A stretch of DNA of 32,321 nucleotides from Candidatus Poribacteria bacterium (GCA_028818705.1 JAPPNJ010000212.1:1-32321), one strand, 5' to 3'. Shown: positions 15,293 to 24,594, numbered from the stretch's first letter. The notes: generated from the sequence alone by a model not told the origin. Program-made: numbers and translations.

Positions 15293-15327
15293 TGGTTTTG
15301 AGTAACTAACACAAAAAGTAACTATTT

Positions 15328-15717
15328 ATGGACGAAGAAAGATCAAGTAGAAAATGGCGTGAAATTATAACACCTGAATGGTCGCTTGCCATTTTAATTC
15401 ATGTAATTATTTTGGAAATGCTTTATGTATTTTTCCTGTTGAGGCCTAAGGGAGAAAGCCTGAATACTCTCATCTTAAATACAAGCACGGCATTACCAAT
15501 TTTCACGCTCGTAGCAGTAACTCTTATGGAAATCTGGGAGGCTGTCTGGGAGGTTATCATGTTAGTCAAAAGGATTCTCGAAAAACGTGAGGAGAAAAAA
15601 CTTCAGAGAGCCCGCTTAGAAGGGGCGAAGCAAAAGCATGCAGAGTGGATAGAATGGGCTAAAAATGGAAGAGATAAACCTCAGCCAAAACCCCCTAAAG
15701 ACCCTGAAGATAATTAG
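15328..15717 (+). CDS. Small membrane protein with charged coiled-coil tail, unknown function
   Basis: 129 residues. Two hydrophobic spans (about 20-38 and 47-67) are followed by a second amphipathic stretch rich in Trp and Val and then a highly charged helix (about 83-112, KRILEKREEKKLQRARLEG). It ends in a Pro/Lys/Asp tail (PQPKPPKDPEDN). The W-I-E-W-A-K-N-G-R pattern before the Pro tail is like tails of small coiled-coil hypothetical proteins in related genomes, as far as I recall. There is no strong ribosome site, but a near-consensus promoter lies just upstream, so the gene should be well expressed. It is alone and runs towards katG with a hairpin between them. No function can be assigned. 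Confidence 0.75.
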   Translation: MDEERSSRKWREIITPEWSLAILIHVIILEMLYVFFLLRPKGESLNTLILNTSTALPIFTLVAVTLMEIWEAVWEVIMLVKRILEKREEKKLQRARLEGAKQKHAEWIEWAKNGRDKPQPKPPKDPEDN

Positions 15718-15776
15718 GTTTGTTTAACCAACCCTTCAACTCGCACGACCCACAACCCACACAACGAATTGGAAAC

Positions 15777-15807
15777 AGTGGGAGCGTAAAGATTTCACGC
15801 TCCCACT
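15777..15807. terminator. Intergenic hairpin between convergent genes
   Basis: AGTGGGAGCG..CGCTCCCACT, extended inwards by further pairs around a GAT loop, gives a stem of about 13 bp. It lies between the convergent small membrane protein and katG genes and so could stop transcription from both sides. On the katG side only a short TGTTT follows, so the T tract is weak. Confidence 0.6.
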
Positions 15808-15825
15808 ATCCGTGCCTTGCCGAGA

Positions 15826-18015
15826 TTAGGCAAGGTCGAAGCGATCAAGGTTCATGACCTTGTTCCATGCAGCTACAAAGTCCTGCACAAATGCTTGTCG
15901 AGCGTCATCACAGGCATAGACTTCCGCAATAGCTCGGAGTTGGGAATTTGCGCCGAATACAAGATCAACACGGGTGCCGGTCCACTTGAGTTCGCCGGTC
16001 GAGGCATCGCGGCCCTCGAATACACCCTCAGATGTTGAGGATGGTACCCACTCGGTGTTCAGGTCAAGTAGGTTCACGAAGAAATCAGACGTCAACGTCT
16101 CGGGATGCTTGGTAAAGACGCCGAGTTCGGACTGACCGACGTTTGCATTCAGGGCACGCAAACCACCGACAAGAACAGTCATCTCAGGCGCGGTTAGCGT
16201 CAGCATGTGTGCCCGATCCACCAGCAAGTCTTCGGCTGTTCTCTGGTGTCCGTTTGCGAGGTAGTTTCGGAATCCGTCGGCGGTCGGTTCAAGTACAGCA
16301 AATGATTCGACATCGGTTTGCGCCTGTAAAGCGTCCGTGCGCCCCGGTGTGAAGGAAACCTGTACGTCAATACCGGCGTTTTTCGCGGCTGCCTCAACAG
16401 CTGCACAACCTGCCAGAACGATCAGGTCAGCGAGTGATACCTGCTTCCCGTCGGTCTGCGAACTGTTAAATTCCTTTTGAATCTCTTCCAAGGACTGAAG
16501 TGCCTTCTCCAATTCGGGCGGGTTGTTGACCTCCCAATCCTTCTGAGGTGCGAGGCGAATGCGCGCCCCGTTAGCTCCACCGCGCTTGTCGGTGCCGCGG
16601 AACGTTGCTGCGGATGCCCAAGCGGTCGAGACGAGTTGGGAAATGGACAGTCCTGATTCGAGACACTTACCCTTGAGGACAGCGATGTCTTGCGCTTCAA
16701 TCAATTGATGATCGACCTCGGGGACAGGGTCCTGCCACAACTGCGGTTCCTCGGGAACTAACGGACCCAGACACCGTGTGAGAGGTCCCATGTCGCGGTG
16801 GGTCAGTTTGTACCACGCCTTAGCAAATGCCTCTGCGAACTCCGCTGGGTTTTCGTAGAAACGTTTGGAAATTTGTGCATAGGCTGGATCCGCCTTCAGG
16901 GATAGGTCGGTCGTGAGCATCATAGGTGCGTGCTTCTTCGAGGGATCGTGAGCGTCTGGCACGGTGCCCTGTGCAGTTTCATCTTTGGGAGTCCACTGCC
17001 ACGCACCGCCGGGACCTTTCACGAGTTCCCACTCGTAGTTGAAGAGGTTTTCAAAGAAGTTGTTGTCCCACTTGGTCGGTGCGATCGTCCAAGCACCCTC
17101 TAAGCCACTGGTGATCGTGTCGCCGCCCTTGCCGCTGCCAAAAGTGTTCTTCCAGCCGAGTCCCTGCTGCTCAAGGGGTGCACCCTCTGGTTCGGGACCG
17201 ACGTACTCGTCGGCATCAGCTGCACCATGCGTTTTGCCGAATGTGTGTCCGCCAGCGATGAGCGCAACTGTCTCCTCGTCGTTCATTGCCATGCGACGGA
17301 ACGTCTCTCTAATGTCTCTGGCTGCAGCGACCGGATCCGGTTTACCGTTTGGTCCTTGTGGATTCACATAGATGAGGCCCATCTGAACGGCACCGAGCGG
17401 ATTCTCCAGTTCCCTGTCACCGGCGTAGCGTTCGTCACCGAGCCACGTGGTCTCTGATCCCCAATAGATGTCTTCTTCAGGCTCCCAGACATCTTCTCGA
17501 CCGCCAGCGAACCCAAGCGTCTTGAGTCCCATAGACTCAAGGGCACAGTTCCCGGTGAAGATCATTAGGTCTGCCCACGAGATCTTTCTGCCGTACTTTT
17601 GTTTGATGGGCCAGAGCAACCGGACCGCCTTATCGAGGCTGGCGTTGTCGGGCCAACTATTGAGGGGTGCAAAGCGCAGCGTGCCGGAGGCTGCGCCGCC
17701 GCGTCCGTCGTGGATGCGGTACGTGCCTGCACTATGCCACGCCATCCGAATGAAGAGGGGCCCATAGTGCCCGTAGTCGGCGGGCCACCACTCCTGTGAC
17801 ATTGTCATCAGCTCATAGATGTCCTGTCTCAGTGCCTCTAAATCAAGTGTTTTAAACGCTTCAGCATAGTTGAAATTCCCGCCCATAGGATTGGACTGCG
17901 GTGGGTTCTGGTGGAGCATCTTCAGGTTCAACTGATCGGGCCACCACCGTTGGTTCGCTATAGTGCCTTGTGCGTGAGTGTGGTGCATCACCGGACACTT
18001 GCTTTCGTTGGTCAT
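15826..18015 (-). CDS. katG: Catalase-peroxidase KatG
   Basis: 729 residues, full length for this bifunctional haem enzyme, which breaks down hydrogen peroxide by catalase and peroxidase reactions. Distal haem residues Arg90, Trp93 and His94 lie in RMAWHSAGTYR. The Trp-Tyr-Met adduct needed for catalase activity can be placed at Trp93, Tyr216 (GLIYVNPQG) and Met242 (FRRMAMND), with the same spacing as Mycobacterium tuberculosis Trp107-Tyr229-Met255. The proximal haem ligand is His257 in GGHTFGKTHG. The C-terminal, haem-free duplicate domain is present. A GGAGGAAAT ribosome site adjoins the ATG, and a TTGACA promoter lies about 125-155 bp upstream. There is no signal peptide, so it is cytoplasmic. 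No oxyR or perR gene is adjacent. Confidence 0.98.
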   Translation of the reverse strand: MTNESKCPVMHHTHAQGTIANQRWWPDQLNLKMLHQNPPQSNPMGGNFNYAEAFKTLDLEALRQDIYELMTMSQEWWPADYGHYGPLFIRMAWHSAGTYRIHDGRGGAASGTLRFAPLNSWPDNASLDKAVRLLWPIKQKYGRKISWADLMIFTGNCALESMGLKTLGFAGGREDVWEPEEDIYWGSETTWLGDERYAGDRELENPLGAVQMGLIYVNPQGPNGKPDPVAAARDIRETFRRMAMNDEETVALIAGGHTFGKTHGAADADEYVGPEPEGAPLEQQGLGWKNTFGSGKGGDTITSGLEGAWTIAPTKWDNNFFENLFNYEWELVKGPGGAWQWTPKDETAQGTVPDAHDPSKKHAPMMLTTDLSLKADPAYAQISKRFYENPAEFAEAFAKAWYKLTHRDMGPLTRCLGPLVPEEPQLWQDPVPEVDHQLIEAQDIAVLKGKCLESGLSISQLVSTAWASAATFRGTDKRGGANGARIRLAPQKDWEVNNPPELEKALQSLEEIQKEFNSSQTDGKQVSLADLIVLAGCAAVEAAAKNAGIDVQVSFTPGRTDALQAQTDVESFAVLEPTADGFRNYLANGHQRTAEDLLVDRAHMLTLTAPEMTVLVGGLRALNANVGQSELGVFTKHPETLTSDFFVNLLDLNTEWVPSSTSEGVFEGRDASTGELKWTGTRVDLVFGANSQLRAIAEVYACDDARQAFVQDFVAAWNKVMNLDRFDLA

Positions 18016-18142
18016 ATTTCCTCCAATTGGTTCTGTATCTTATCCAATATTTTCTTTGAGTATTCCTCCCGTAAGCACTTGTTTAAAAAATCCAAATCGA
18101 TCTCTACAAGTTTCCATTTCATGAAGGAATACCCTTACTAAT

Positions 18143-18173
18143 ATTATACACCAACAATACCGCTGAGTGTCAA
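18143..18173 (-). promoter_or_regulatory. katG promoter with possible PerR-like operator
   Basis: On the minus strand a perfect TTGACA (18168-18173) and a perfect TATAAT (18143-18148) are 19 bp apart; TGTATA two bases earlier would give 17 bp. GTATAATATTAGTAA spanning the -10 box matches the PerR consensus TTATAATNATTATAA at 10 of 14 defined positions, so peroxide control is possible but unproven. Confidence 0.5.
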
Positions 18174-18345
18174 ATCTTTTTTATAGGATTATTCAGCAAT
18201 TAGCAGTTAGCGATTGGTGTTTGGCAGTTGGTGTTAAAGATTTGTTCCGACACACGGCAGGGAAAGCCGCATGTGAGCCTTCCAAAGACCCTACTACTTT
18301 GCAGACAGTTATAGATTAGGATGTGCAGAATTCAAATAAATGTGG

Positions 18346-18351
18346 TATAAT
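18346..18351 (+). promoter_or_regulatory. Possible -10 box for the DUF5916 gene
   Basis: A perfect TATAAT 43 bp upstream of the TTG start. The -35 region 17 bp before it (GTGCAG) is poor. Confidence 0.35.
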
Positions 18352-18393
18352 AATAATCAAGTTTAAGGTAATTACGGAGGTGGTTTTCTAATT

Positions 18394-20634
18394 TTGAATA
18401 CTATAGATTATCTATGTAGATGGCTATCAATTTTACTCCTCTTTTGTATCAGTGTTGGTGTGCATGCTGAAACGGAGGTGTTTCAGGCAGAGGCGTATCG
18501 CACATACGAGAGCATTGAGGTTGATGGTGAACTCTCAGAGTCGGATTGGCAGAAAGCAATACCCATCCGTCAATTTACACAATACGAACCCTATGAGGGC
18601 GCACAGATGACGGAACCAACAGAGGTTCGTATCCTGTATGACGATAGACATATCTATTTCGGTTTTGTCTGTAGCGAATCAGAACCTTCCAAGATCGTTG
18701 CTAATAAGATGCGGCGCGATGCGATGTTATATGATAACGACACCGTCTTTGTCATGCTGGATACCTACAACGACCGGCGCAGTGGCTTCTTTTTCAGGGT
18801 TAATCCGTTGGGGGCGAAGGAAGACGTTGCGATAATGGATAGTGGAGATAGCCGAAACGAGAACTGGAATGCCGTCTGGGACAGTCGAGCAAAAATTAAT
18901 GGCGATAATTGGACAACAGAGATTGCAATTCCGTTTAGTCAGCTTAGATTTAAAGACGAAGAAGCGGTAACATGGGGTTTGAACCTTGGACGTTCAATTC
19001 AGAAGAATCAGGAAGAAGGCACATGGGCACCCGTGCCAGCAGCATATACTTACTTAGCGCGCTATCGGACGACGCAGCTCGGATCGCTAACGGGTTTATC
19101 GGGCATCTCACAACGCCGGAATATAGAGTTCCTTCCATATTTCCTGCCTGGCGTCGCTCGGACAAAAGAAAACGGGATAGTTAGTGTATTTGATTTAGGT
19201 GGCGATGTAAAGGTAAGCGTCACTTCAAATCTGACAGCTGATTTAACTGTCAACACAGACTTTGCACAGGTTGAGGCGGACCGGGAAGAGACGAACTTAA
19301 CGCGGTTTAGTCTGTTCTTTCCAGAAAAACGTCAATTCTTTTTAGAGGGTGCGGGCTTATTCGATTTTGGTATTCCACGCACGAGTTACAATGCGCCACC
19401 ACCGCTCCTACTTTTCTATAGTCGTCGGATTGGTATTGAGGAAGGACACGCGATCCCGATTATGGCAGGCGGAAAAGTGACGGGTAAAGTAGGCGGCTTT
19501 GGCGTGGGGCTCCTGAATGTTCTCACGGATAATTATTCGGCTGATGCTACGGAAAGTGCGGATGCTGTTGATGTCGATAGGAGAAACTATTCGGTGCTGC
19601 GAATCAAGCGCGATCTTTTCACTGGTTCAAGCGTTGGTATGATTGCGATTAATAAGCAAGGTCTTGACACGCATAATCGTGCTGCTGGTGTTGATTTCAT
19701 CTATCGTCCGACTGGCGAGATAAATCTTCGAGGGCTCTGGGCACGTACCTTTGAACCGAGCGCAATCAGCGGGCCAGCCTCTCCGGGAAATAGTATCTTG
19801 TCTAACGAACCTCCTATGGCAAACCCAAACGCCCTGTACTTCGGTGGCAATTGGCAAAGTTCACTTGCACGAGTGAATGCCTCTTATACGGATATCGGGG
19901 AGGATTTCAACCCTGAAGTCGGCTATGTCTATCGTACAGGTTCACGTTGGTTCCGCGGAGAAGCACGCGCCACGCCTTACCTTAATTGGTCTGTATTTCG
20001 TCGGTTGTGGACTGGACCGGAGATTGATTTTATCCTCGATTCAGACAATGAATTGGAGACCCGAACTTTTATGTGGAGTACGTGGCTTGAATTGGCTACA
20101 CAAGGTTTTGGTGGTCTCCGAGTCTCCCGAAACTATGAGAACCTCACTGATGACTTTGAAATTCGAGAGGGGATTATCATTCCAAGAGGCAGGTACAGCT
20201 ACAATAACTATAATCTCATGCTCAACGCGCAAGGTCAGGTTTTCAACGGGCGTTTTGGGTTCAATATCGGGGATTTCTACAACGGCACCCGGCGCGGGTT
20301 TGACCTCCGTTTCGATATTCGGTTCTCGGGACGCCTGAATTTGGAACCGCGATATGAGTTTAACCGCGTCACGCTGCCAGAAGGTTCGTTTGATACCAAC
20401 ATCTTCGGTGGACGTGTTATTTATTCCTTCTCCACAGACCTTTTTGCCAAGCTTTTTGTACAGTGGAACAGTGACCGGAATCTGGTTACTACAAATTTCT
20501 TGGTTAACTACATCTACCAACCGGGTAGCGATTTCTATTTTGTTTTCAATCAGACTTATGGAACGGACAGTATATCAACAGAGTTGCTGGACACGACCTT
20601 GGTTGGTAAAGTGACATATTGGTGGAATCCGTGA
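18394..20634 (+). CDS. DUF5916 outer-membrane protein with CBM9-like N-terminal domain
   Basis: 746 residues from a TTG start. The TTG is supported by a GGAGG site 13 nt upstream and by giving a complete signal peptide (cleavage after V-H-A, about residue 25); no ATG or GTG is better placed. Residues about 35-215 form a family-9-carbohydrate-binding-like domain (IEVDGELSESDWQKA, TEVRILYDDRHIYFGFVC, DNDTVFVMLDTYNDRRSGFFFRVNPLG, TEIAIPFSQLRF). The rest is the DUF5916 region with the conserved LTVNTDFAQVEADREETNLTRF and FFPEKRQFFLEGAGLFDFG motifs and a series of beta strands ending W-W-N-P, consistent with an outer-membrane barrel. Members are often tied to secreted peptidase or polysaccharide functions, but none is proven. 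It is followed by an enolase-superfamily gene 119 bp on. Confidence 0.9.
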   Translation: MNTIDYLCRWLSILLLFCISVGVHAETEVFQAEAYRTYESIEVDGELSESDWQKAIPIRQFTQYEPYEGAQMTEPTEVRILYDDRHIYFGFVCSESEPSKIVANKMRRDAMLYDNDTVFVMLDTYNDRRSGFFFRVNPLGAKEDVAIMDSGDSRNENWNAVWDSRAKINGDNWTTEIAIPFSQLRFKDEEAVTWGLNLGRSIQKNQEEGTWAPVPAAYTYLARYRTTQLGSLTGLSGISQRRNIEFLPYFLPGVARTKENGIVSVFDLGGDVKVSVTSNLTADLTVNTDFAQVEADREETNLTRFSLFFPEKRQFFLEGAGLFDFGIPRTSYNAPPPLLLFYSRRIGIEEGHAIPIMAGGKVTGKVGGFGVGLLNVLTDNYSADATESADAVDVDRRNYSVLRIKRDLFTGSSVGMIAINKQGLDTHNRAAGVDFIYRPTGEINLRGLWARTFEPSAISGPASPGNSILSNEPPMANPNALYFGGNWQSSLARVNASYTDIGEDFNPEVGYVYRTGSRWFRGEARATPYLNWSVFRRLWTGPEIDFILDSDNELETRTFMWSTWLELATQGFGGLRVSRNYENLTDDFEIREGIIIPRGRYSYNNYNLMLNAQGQVFNGRFGFNIGDFYNGTRRGFDLRFDIRFSGRLNLEPRYEFNRVTLPEGSFDTNIFGGRVIYSFSTDLFAKLFVQWNSDRNLVTTNFLVNYIYQPGSDFYFVFNQTYGTDSISTELLDTTLVGKVTYWWNP

Positions 20635-20692
20635 TGTCCTCCGGTTAAGATTGGCACCAAAGTTGTAGTCTGAAACGAAGTGGAAAACGACG

Positions 20693-20753
20693 CTACGGAA
20701 AGGACGTCAAACCACAAACTCACCCACAACGAACCGCAAGGAAAGTTTAAAAA
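20693..20753 (+). repeat. Leader shared with the gene at 25275, copy 1
   Basis: The 61 bases before the ATG match those before 25275: both begin CTACGGAAA, contain GTCAA and (A/T)GAACCGCAAGG, and end in an A-rich run before ATGAAA. The CGCAAGG about 10 nt before the ATG may be the ribosome site. The rest of the conserved leader has no known role. Confidence 0.55.
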
Positions 20754-21872
20754 ATGAAAATTGTTGATGTGAAAACTTATCTCGTTGATGTGCCGCCGCC
20801 GCATTGGGGTGGACGGCGTTGGATTTTTGTCAAATTGATAACTGATGAAGGTATTGAGGGTGTAGGCGAATGTACCTATCATACGCAATTGAATCACGTA
20901 GTCATTGAACTGATTAAGGATTGGGGAGAACGCTACCTGATTGGCGTGGATCCGTTTCGGATTGAGAGAATCTGGTCTACACTTTACGAGGGACCATGTG
21001 TACGGCATTCAGGTCCACTAACAAGTCCAGCGATGAGTGCAATTGAGATGGCATGCTGGGATATCGTTGGAAAAGCGTTAAACCAACCGATTTACAATCT
21101 GTTAGGTGGCATGTTTCACGAGAAGCTTCGTGCCTATTCCTATCTGTTGCAATGGCGACGCGGTGATTCTCCAGAAAAAACGGGAGAACTCGCACTCTCT
21201 TATGTTGAAAAAGGGTTTACCGCTGTCAAGTTTGATCCCGTTGACCCGAACACTGCAGATAGATTGGAAACACTCGATTATGCTGAGAGTGTGATTCGAG
21301 GGATTCGCGATGCTGTCGGCGATAAGTGTGATATTCTGATCGGCACACACGGACAGTTCAATACCAACAGTGCGATCCGTTTCGCGAAACGCGTCGAGCC
21401 GTACGATCCGCTCTGGTTCGAGGAACCGTTGCCGCCGGAGAACATCAAGGAGATGGCGCGCGTTGCCCAGTCCACGAGTATCCCGATTGCTACTGGTGAA
21501 CGGTTATTGACGAAATACGAGTTCGTGGATTTGCTGGAACAACAAGCAGCATCTATTTTGCAGATGGATTTGACAATCACAGGCGGTATCCTCGAAGCGA
21601 AGAAAATTGCATCGATGGGCGAAGCGCACTATGCCCAGATAGCACCACACCTGTACGGAGGTCCGATCGGTGGTGCAGCGAACATCCAGCTGGATGTCTG
21701 TAGCCCGAATTTCTTGATTCAAGAAGGCATTCACATGTGGGACGGCTTCCACACTGATATCCTTCAGGAGCCGATACAGTGGGAAGATGGATACGTCATC
21801 CCATCAACGAAACCGGGACTTGGTGTTGAATTGAACGATGCGGTTTTGGAGAAGCATTCCATTGAGGTTTAA
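20754..21872 (+). CDS. Mandelate racemase / muconate lactonizing enzyme family protein
   Basis: 372 residues, enolase superfamily, nearest in pattern to the galactonate-dehydratase-like subgroup of sugar-acid dehydratases. The N-terminal capping domain (1-120) is followed by the barrel. Lys159 in TAVKFDP, Glu223/224 in WFEEPLPPEN, Glu249 in IATGER, Asp272 and His299 in IAPHLYGGPIGG match expected catalytic and metal-binding positions. The place of the first metal ligand, usually Asp in D-x-H-G, reads Gly197-Thr198-His199-Gly200, so that acidic ligand is absent. I recall the GTHGQF form in other members, so it may mark a subgroup. The reaction is probably dehydration or epimerisation of an acid sugar, but the substrate is unknown. 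No sugar kinase or transporter is beside it. Its 61-nt leader is shared with the DUF4159 gene. Confidence 0.88.
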   Translation: MKIVDVKTYLVDVPPPHWGGRRWIFVKLITDEGIEGVGECTYHTQLNHVVIELIKDWGERYLIGVDPFRIERIWSTLYEGPCVRHSGPLTSPAMSAIEMACWDIVGKALNQPIYNLLGGMFHEKLRAYSYLLQWRRGDSPEKTGELALSYVEKGFTAVKFDPVDPNTADRLETLDYAESVIRGIRDAVGDKCDILIGTHGQFNTNSAIRFAKRVEPYDPLWFEEPLPPENIKEMARVAQSTSIPIATGERLLTKYEFVDLLEQQAASILQMDLTITGGILEAKKIASMGEAHYAQIAPHLYGGPIGGAANIQLDVCSPNFLIQEGIHMWDGFHTDILQEPIQWEDGYVIPSTKPGLGVELNDAVLEKHSIEV

Positions 21873-22027
21873 AACGGAGGGCACAAGAAGTCGAATTATC
21901 TGAATTGTATTCCTAAAAATGGATTAAAAGAATCAGTGAATGCAACCGTATTCATAAAAGTTGTATCTTGTCGTGTACAACTCCCGAAGGACACTGATGT
22001 TCGTACCTTAGCAGATAGAGGTGAATG

Positions 22028-22249
22028 ATGTATTTAGTCTGTTATTCATGCAGGCGAGGCTATCGCGTGCACCAAGATAGTATTGACTTTGTTAAGGAAA
22101 AAACCTGCTCAAACGGACATGTTCACGATCTGCAGTGCAGGTGTGGTCGGAAGATATATGTTGTTCAACGCGTTGATTCAACGCGTTGGAAGTCCATCGA
22201 TCGCAAAATCCCCTGGAAGTATCCAGACGAACGCACACTCGGGAAGTAA
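22028..22249 (+). CDS. Small zinc-ribbon-like protein
   Basis: 73 residues. Cys5 and Cys8 (C-Y-S-C) near the N-terminus and Cys27, His31/His33, Cys37 and Cys39 (C-R-C-G) further on suggest one zinc-binding knuckle pair. The remainder is basic, with R-W-K-S-I-D-R-K-I-P-W. Two ATG codons stand in a row at 22025 and 22028; GAGGTG ends just before the first, so the second has the better spacing. It ends 21 bp before the ABC exporter gene, which itself carries a four-Cys zinc ribbon, so the two probably share a transcript. Function unknown. Confidence 0.7.
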   Translation: MYLVCYSCRRGYRVHQDSIDFVKEKTCSNGHVHDLQCRCGRKIYVVQRVDSTRWKSIDRKIPWKYPDERTLGK

Positions 22250-22270
22250 ACAAGGAGGTATAAAGAAGGA

Positions 22271-24592
22271 ATGGCAATTACAGAGACGCCTACGGGTACG
22301 CTTGACCCGATACCCGATTTAGTTAAAGAGACACTGAATAAATTAGATATACGCTCAGAACAGATCCGATTTGCCGTTCAAAGTGATGTAAGTTCAGCAG
22401 GCAGCTATGGTGAAGAATGGTTCGTGCTAACGGACGCCGCGATATTTACCGTGACAGGTGAAGGTGAAGTGCCTCACTACATTCCCTACGAGAAGGTACT
22501 TGGCATTCGCGCCGAAGTCGTGGTAGACGCCGGGATCCTTGTTCTGGAAACACAAGATGGCACTGTCGATCTCATTCGGTACTCCAACGGCTGTGCAGCG
22601 AAGTTTGGATTTGTTGCTCGATTCATTGGAGACGAGATTGAGTTCCGAAATGGAAAACGGGATGAAGCACCAATATGGGACTATAAGCCGGAAGAAAAAT
22701 TTTGCCAGTCGTGCGGTTTACCACTGCCAGATGAGTTCTCACCATGCCCGGCATGTACCAAGAAACACAAAGTGATGTTACGGATTTTGTCCTACATCCG
22801 CCCTTATCGCACTAAGGCAATTTTGTTTATGGTATTCGTGATCGCTGGAACCCTTATTTCGCTTGTGCCACCTTACTTTTCCCGTATCCTGATTGACGAC
22901 ATCCTGATGCTAAACGATGCTACCGTTGCTGCACAAGATGCATCGAGCACGCGGTTGGGTGATATTTTCCGCGCCCTTCAACCGGCAGCGTTAGCCTTGT
23001 CTATCGCTGTAGGTGCGTTATTAACGATACAGATCATCCGTGAAATCCTCACAATTTTTCGGTTACGTATAGGTGCCTGGCTGACGTTCCGGGTCGCCGC
23101 GAATATCCGCTCTCATGTGTATCAACATCTACACAACTTGTCTATCCGATTTTTCGATAAACGAAAAACAGGGACAGTTATTTCGCATATCACAGAGGAT
23201 AGCGAGCGGCTCCAAGACTTTATGTTGGAAGGGCTGTCATTTCTGGCAGTCGAACTGTTACTCTTCTTCGGCATTGGAGGAATGCTTTTCTGGATGAACT
23301 GGCGATTGGCGTGTTTCATCTTAATCCCAATTCCGATAATTGTTTTTGGCGCAGGTTGGTTCTGGAAAAAAGTGCGAAGCCTTTGGCACCGTGCTTGGCG
23401 CCGTCGCTCAAAGTTGTTCGATGTCGTCAACGATTCAGTATCTGGTATTCGGGTTGTCCGCGCTTTTGGACAACAACGCAATGAAGTTAACCGGTTCGGC
23501 GAAGCGAATATAGATGCACGGGACTATGAAACCAATGCAGAGATGATCTGGGCAACCTACTACCCACCGCTGATGTTTGCTGTTCAGTTGGGGTCCCTCA
23601 TTGTCTGGTACGTCGGTGGTCTTAACATTATCGCTGGAACAATGACACTCGGCACTTTGATGGCTTTCCACGCATATCTGTGGATGTTTTACGAACCGTT
23701 ACGCTATATTAGTCCACTGATTAACTGGGCTTCTCGTTCGCTGACAGCGGCGGAGCGATTGTTCGAGGTGATAGACTCGCAACCCGAGCAGTTGGACGAT
23801 GGCACCCTTAAATCGATGCCGAATATTACGGGAGAAGTCAAGTTCCACAACATGACGTTCGGCTATGATTCACACAAACCTGTGCTTCGAGACATTAGCC
23901 TGCACGTAAAACCGGGAGAGATGATTGGACTCGTCGGGCATTCGGGCGCGGGGAAATCGACGCTTATCAATCTCATCTGCCGATTCTATACGCCAGACTC
24001 CGGCAATTTAGAAATCGATGGTGAAGACATCAAACAGATTGATCTTAAGGATTTGCGTCGACAAATTGGGGTCGTGCTACAGGAACCATATCTGTTCAGT
24101 GGAACTATCGCTGAGAATATCGCCTATGCCCACCCTGATGCCACGATGGAAGATATTATCACGGCGGCGAAGGCGGCAAACGCTCACGAATTTATCGTTA
24201 AGTTCCCCGATGGTTACGATACAGAAGTCGGTGAACGTGGGGGTCGCTTGTCTGGTGGTGAGCGGCAACGTATATCCATTGCACGGGCGATTTTACACAA
24301 TCCGCGTATCCTGATTCTCGACGAAGCCACTTCGTCAGTAGATGTGGAGACTGAGAAGAAGATTCAACAGGCAATTGACAGGCTCGTGCAGAACAGGACG
24401 ACGTTTGCTATTGCGCATCGGCTTTCAACGCTCCGCAATGCCGATCGGCTTTTCGTGATTGAAAAGGGTAAAGGTGTTGAATGTGGTTCCCACGAGGAAC
24501 TAATGGAGCAAAAAGGTATCTATTACAAACTGGTAGAAACCCAACGTGAAGCCGCTAACGTTCGTGCAGCAGCACAAGCAGTGGAGAGGTAG
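22271..24592 (+). CDS. ABC exporter with N-terminal PH-like domain and zinc ribbon (cyanophycin-associated type)
   Basis: 773 residues, a fused permease-ATPase. The first 130 residues form a beta-rich domain (EEWFVLTDAAIFTVTG, HYIPYEKVLGIRAEVVVDAGILVLET) that looks like a GRAM/PH-type fold. A zinc ribbon follows with Cys145, Cys148, Cys159 and Cys162. The six-span exporter domain runs from about 178 to 490. The ATPase has Walker A GHSGAGKS near 556, signature LSGGERQR near 660, Walker B ILILDEATS near 680 and H-loop IAHRLSTL near 714. The next gene, a DUF1854 protein, starts two bases after the stop codon. This pair is known in other bacteria next to cyanophycin genes and was named for that, but no cyanophycin enzyme is seen here. 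The substrate is unknown; peptide or lipid export is possible. Confidence 0.9.
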   Translation: MAITETPTGTLDPIPDLVKETLNKLDIRSEQIRFAVQSDVSSAGSYGEEWFVLTDAAIFTVTGEGEVPHYIPYEKVLGIRAEVVVDAGILVLETQDGTVDLIRYSNGCAAKFGFVARFIGDEIEFRNGKRDEAPIWDYKPEEKFCQSCGLPLPDEFSPCPACTKKHKVMLRILSYIRPYRTKAILFMVFVIAGTLISLVPPYFSRILIDDILMLNDATVAAQDASSTRLGDIFRALQPAALALSIAVGALLTIQIIREILTIFRLRIGAWLTFRVAANIRSHVYQHLHNLSIRFFDKRKTGTVISHITEDSERLQDFMLEGLSFLAVELLLFFGIGGMLFWMNWRLACFILIPIPIIVFGAGWFWKKVRSLWHRAWRRRSKLFDVVNDSVSGIRVVRAFGQQRNEVNRFGEANIDARDYETNAEMIWATYYPPLMFAVQLGSLIVWYVGGLNIIAGTMTLGTLMAFHAYLWMFYEPLRYISPLINWASRSLTAAERLFEVIDSQPEQLDDGTLKSMPNITGEVKFHNMTFGYDSHKPVLRDISLHVKPGEMIGLVGHSGAGKSTLINLICRFYTPDSGNLEIDGEDIKQIDLKDLRRQIGVVLQEPYLFSGTIAENIAYAHPDATMEDIITAAKAANAHEFIVKFPDGYDTEVGERGGRLSGGERQRISIARAILHNPRILILDEATSSVDVETEKKIQQAIDRLVQNRTTFAIAHRLSTLRNADRLFVIEKGKGVECGSHEELMEQKGIYYKLVETQREAANVRAAAQAVER

Positions 24593-24594
24593 AC

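Larger units (their letters stand above)
14818..15327. other. Intergenic repeat island
   Basis: No gene is visible. It contains a nested inverted repeat (14961-15015), a MITE-like element (15037-15160), a GTAG-headed hairpin on the minus strand (15191-15211), two copies of the 11-mer TTAGCGCGATC (14897 and 15171), and the promoter of the next gene. Confidence 0.65.
18016..18393. other. Intergenic region between divergent katG and DUF5916 genes
   Basis: No gene is seen. It holds the katG promoter, a degenerate AGCAATTAGCAGTTAGCGATT repeat-like stretch (about 18190-18212), and a TATAAT upstream of the DUF5916 gene. Confidence 0.6.
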
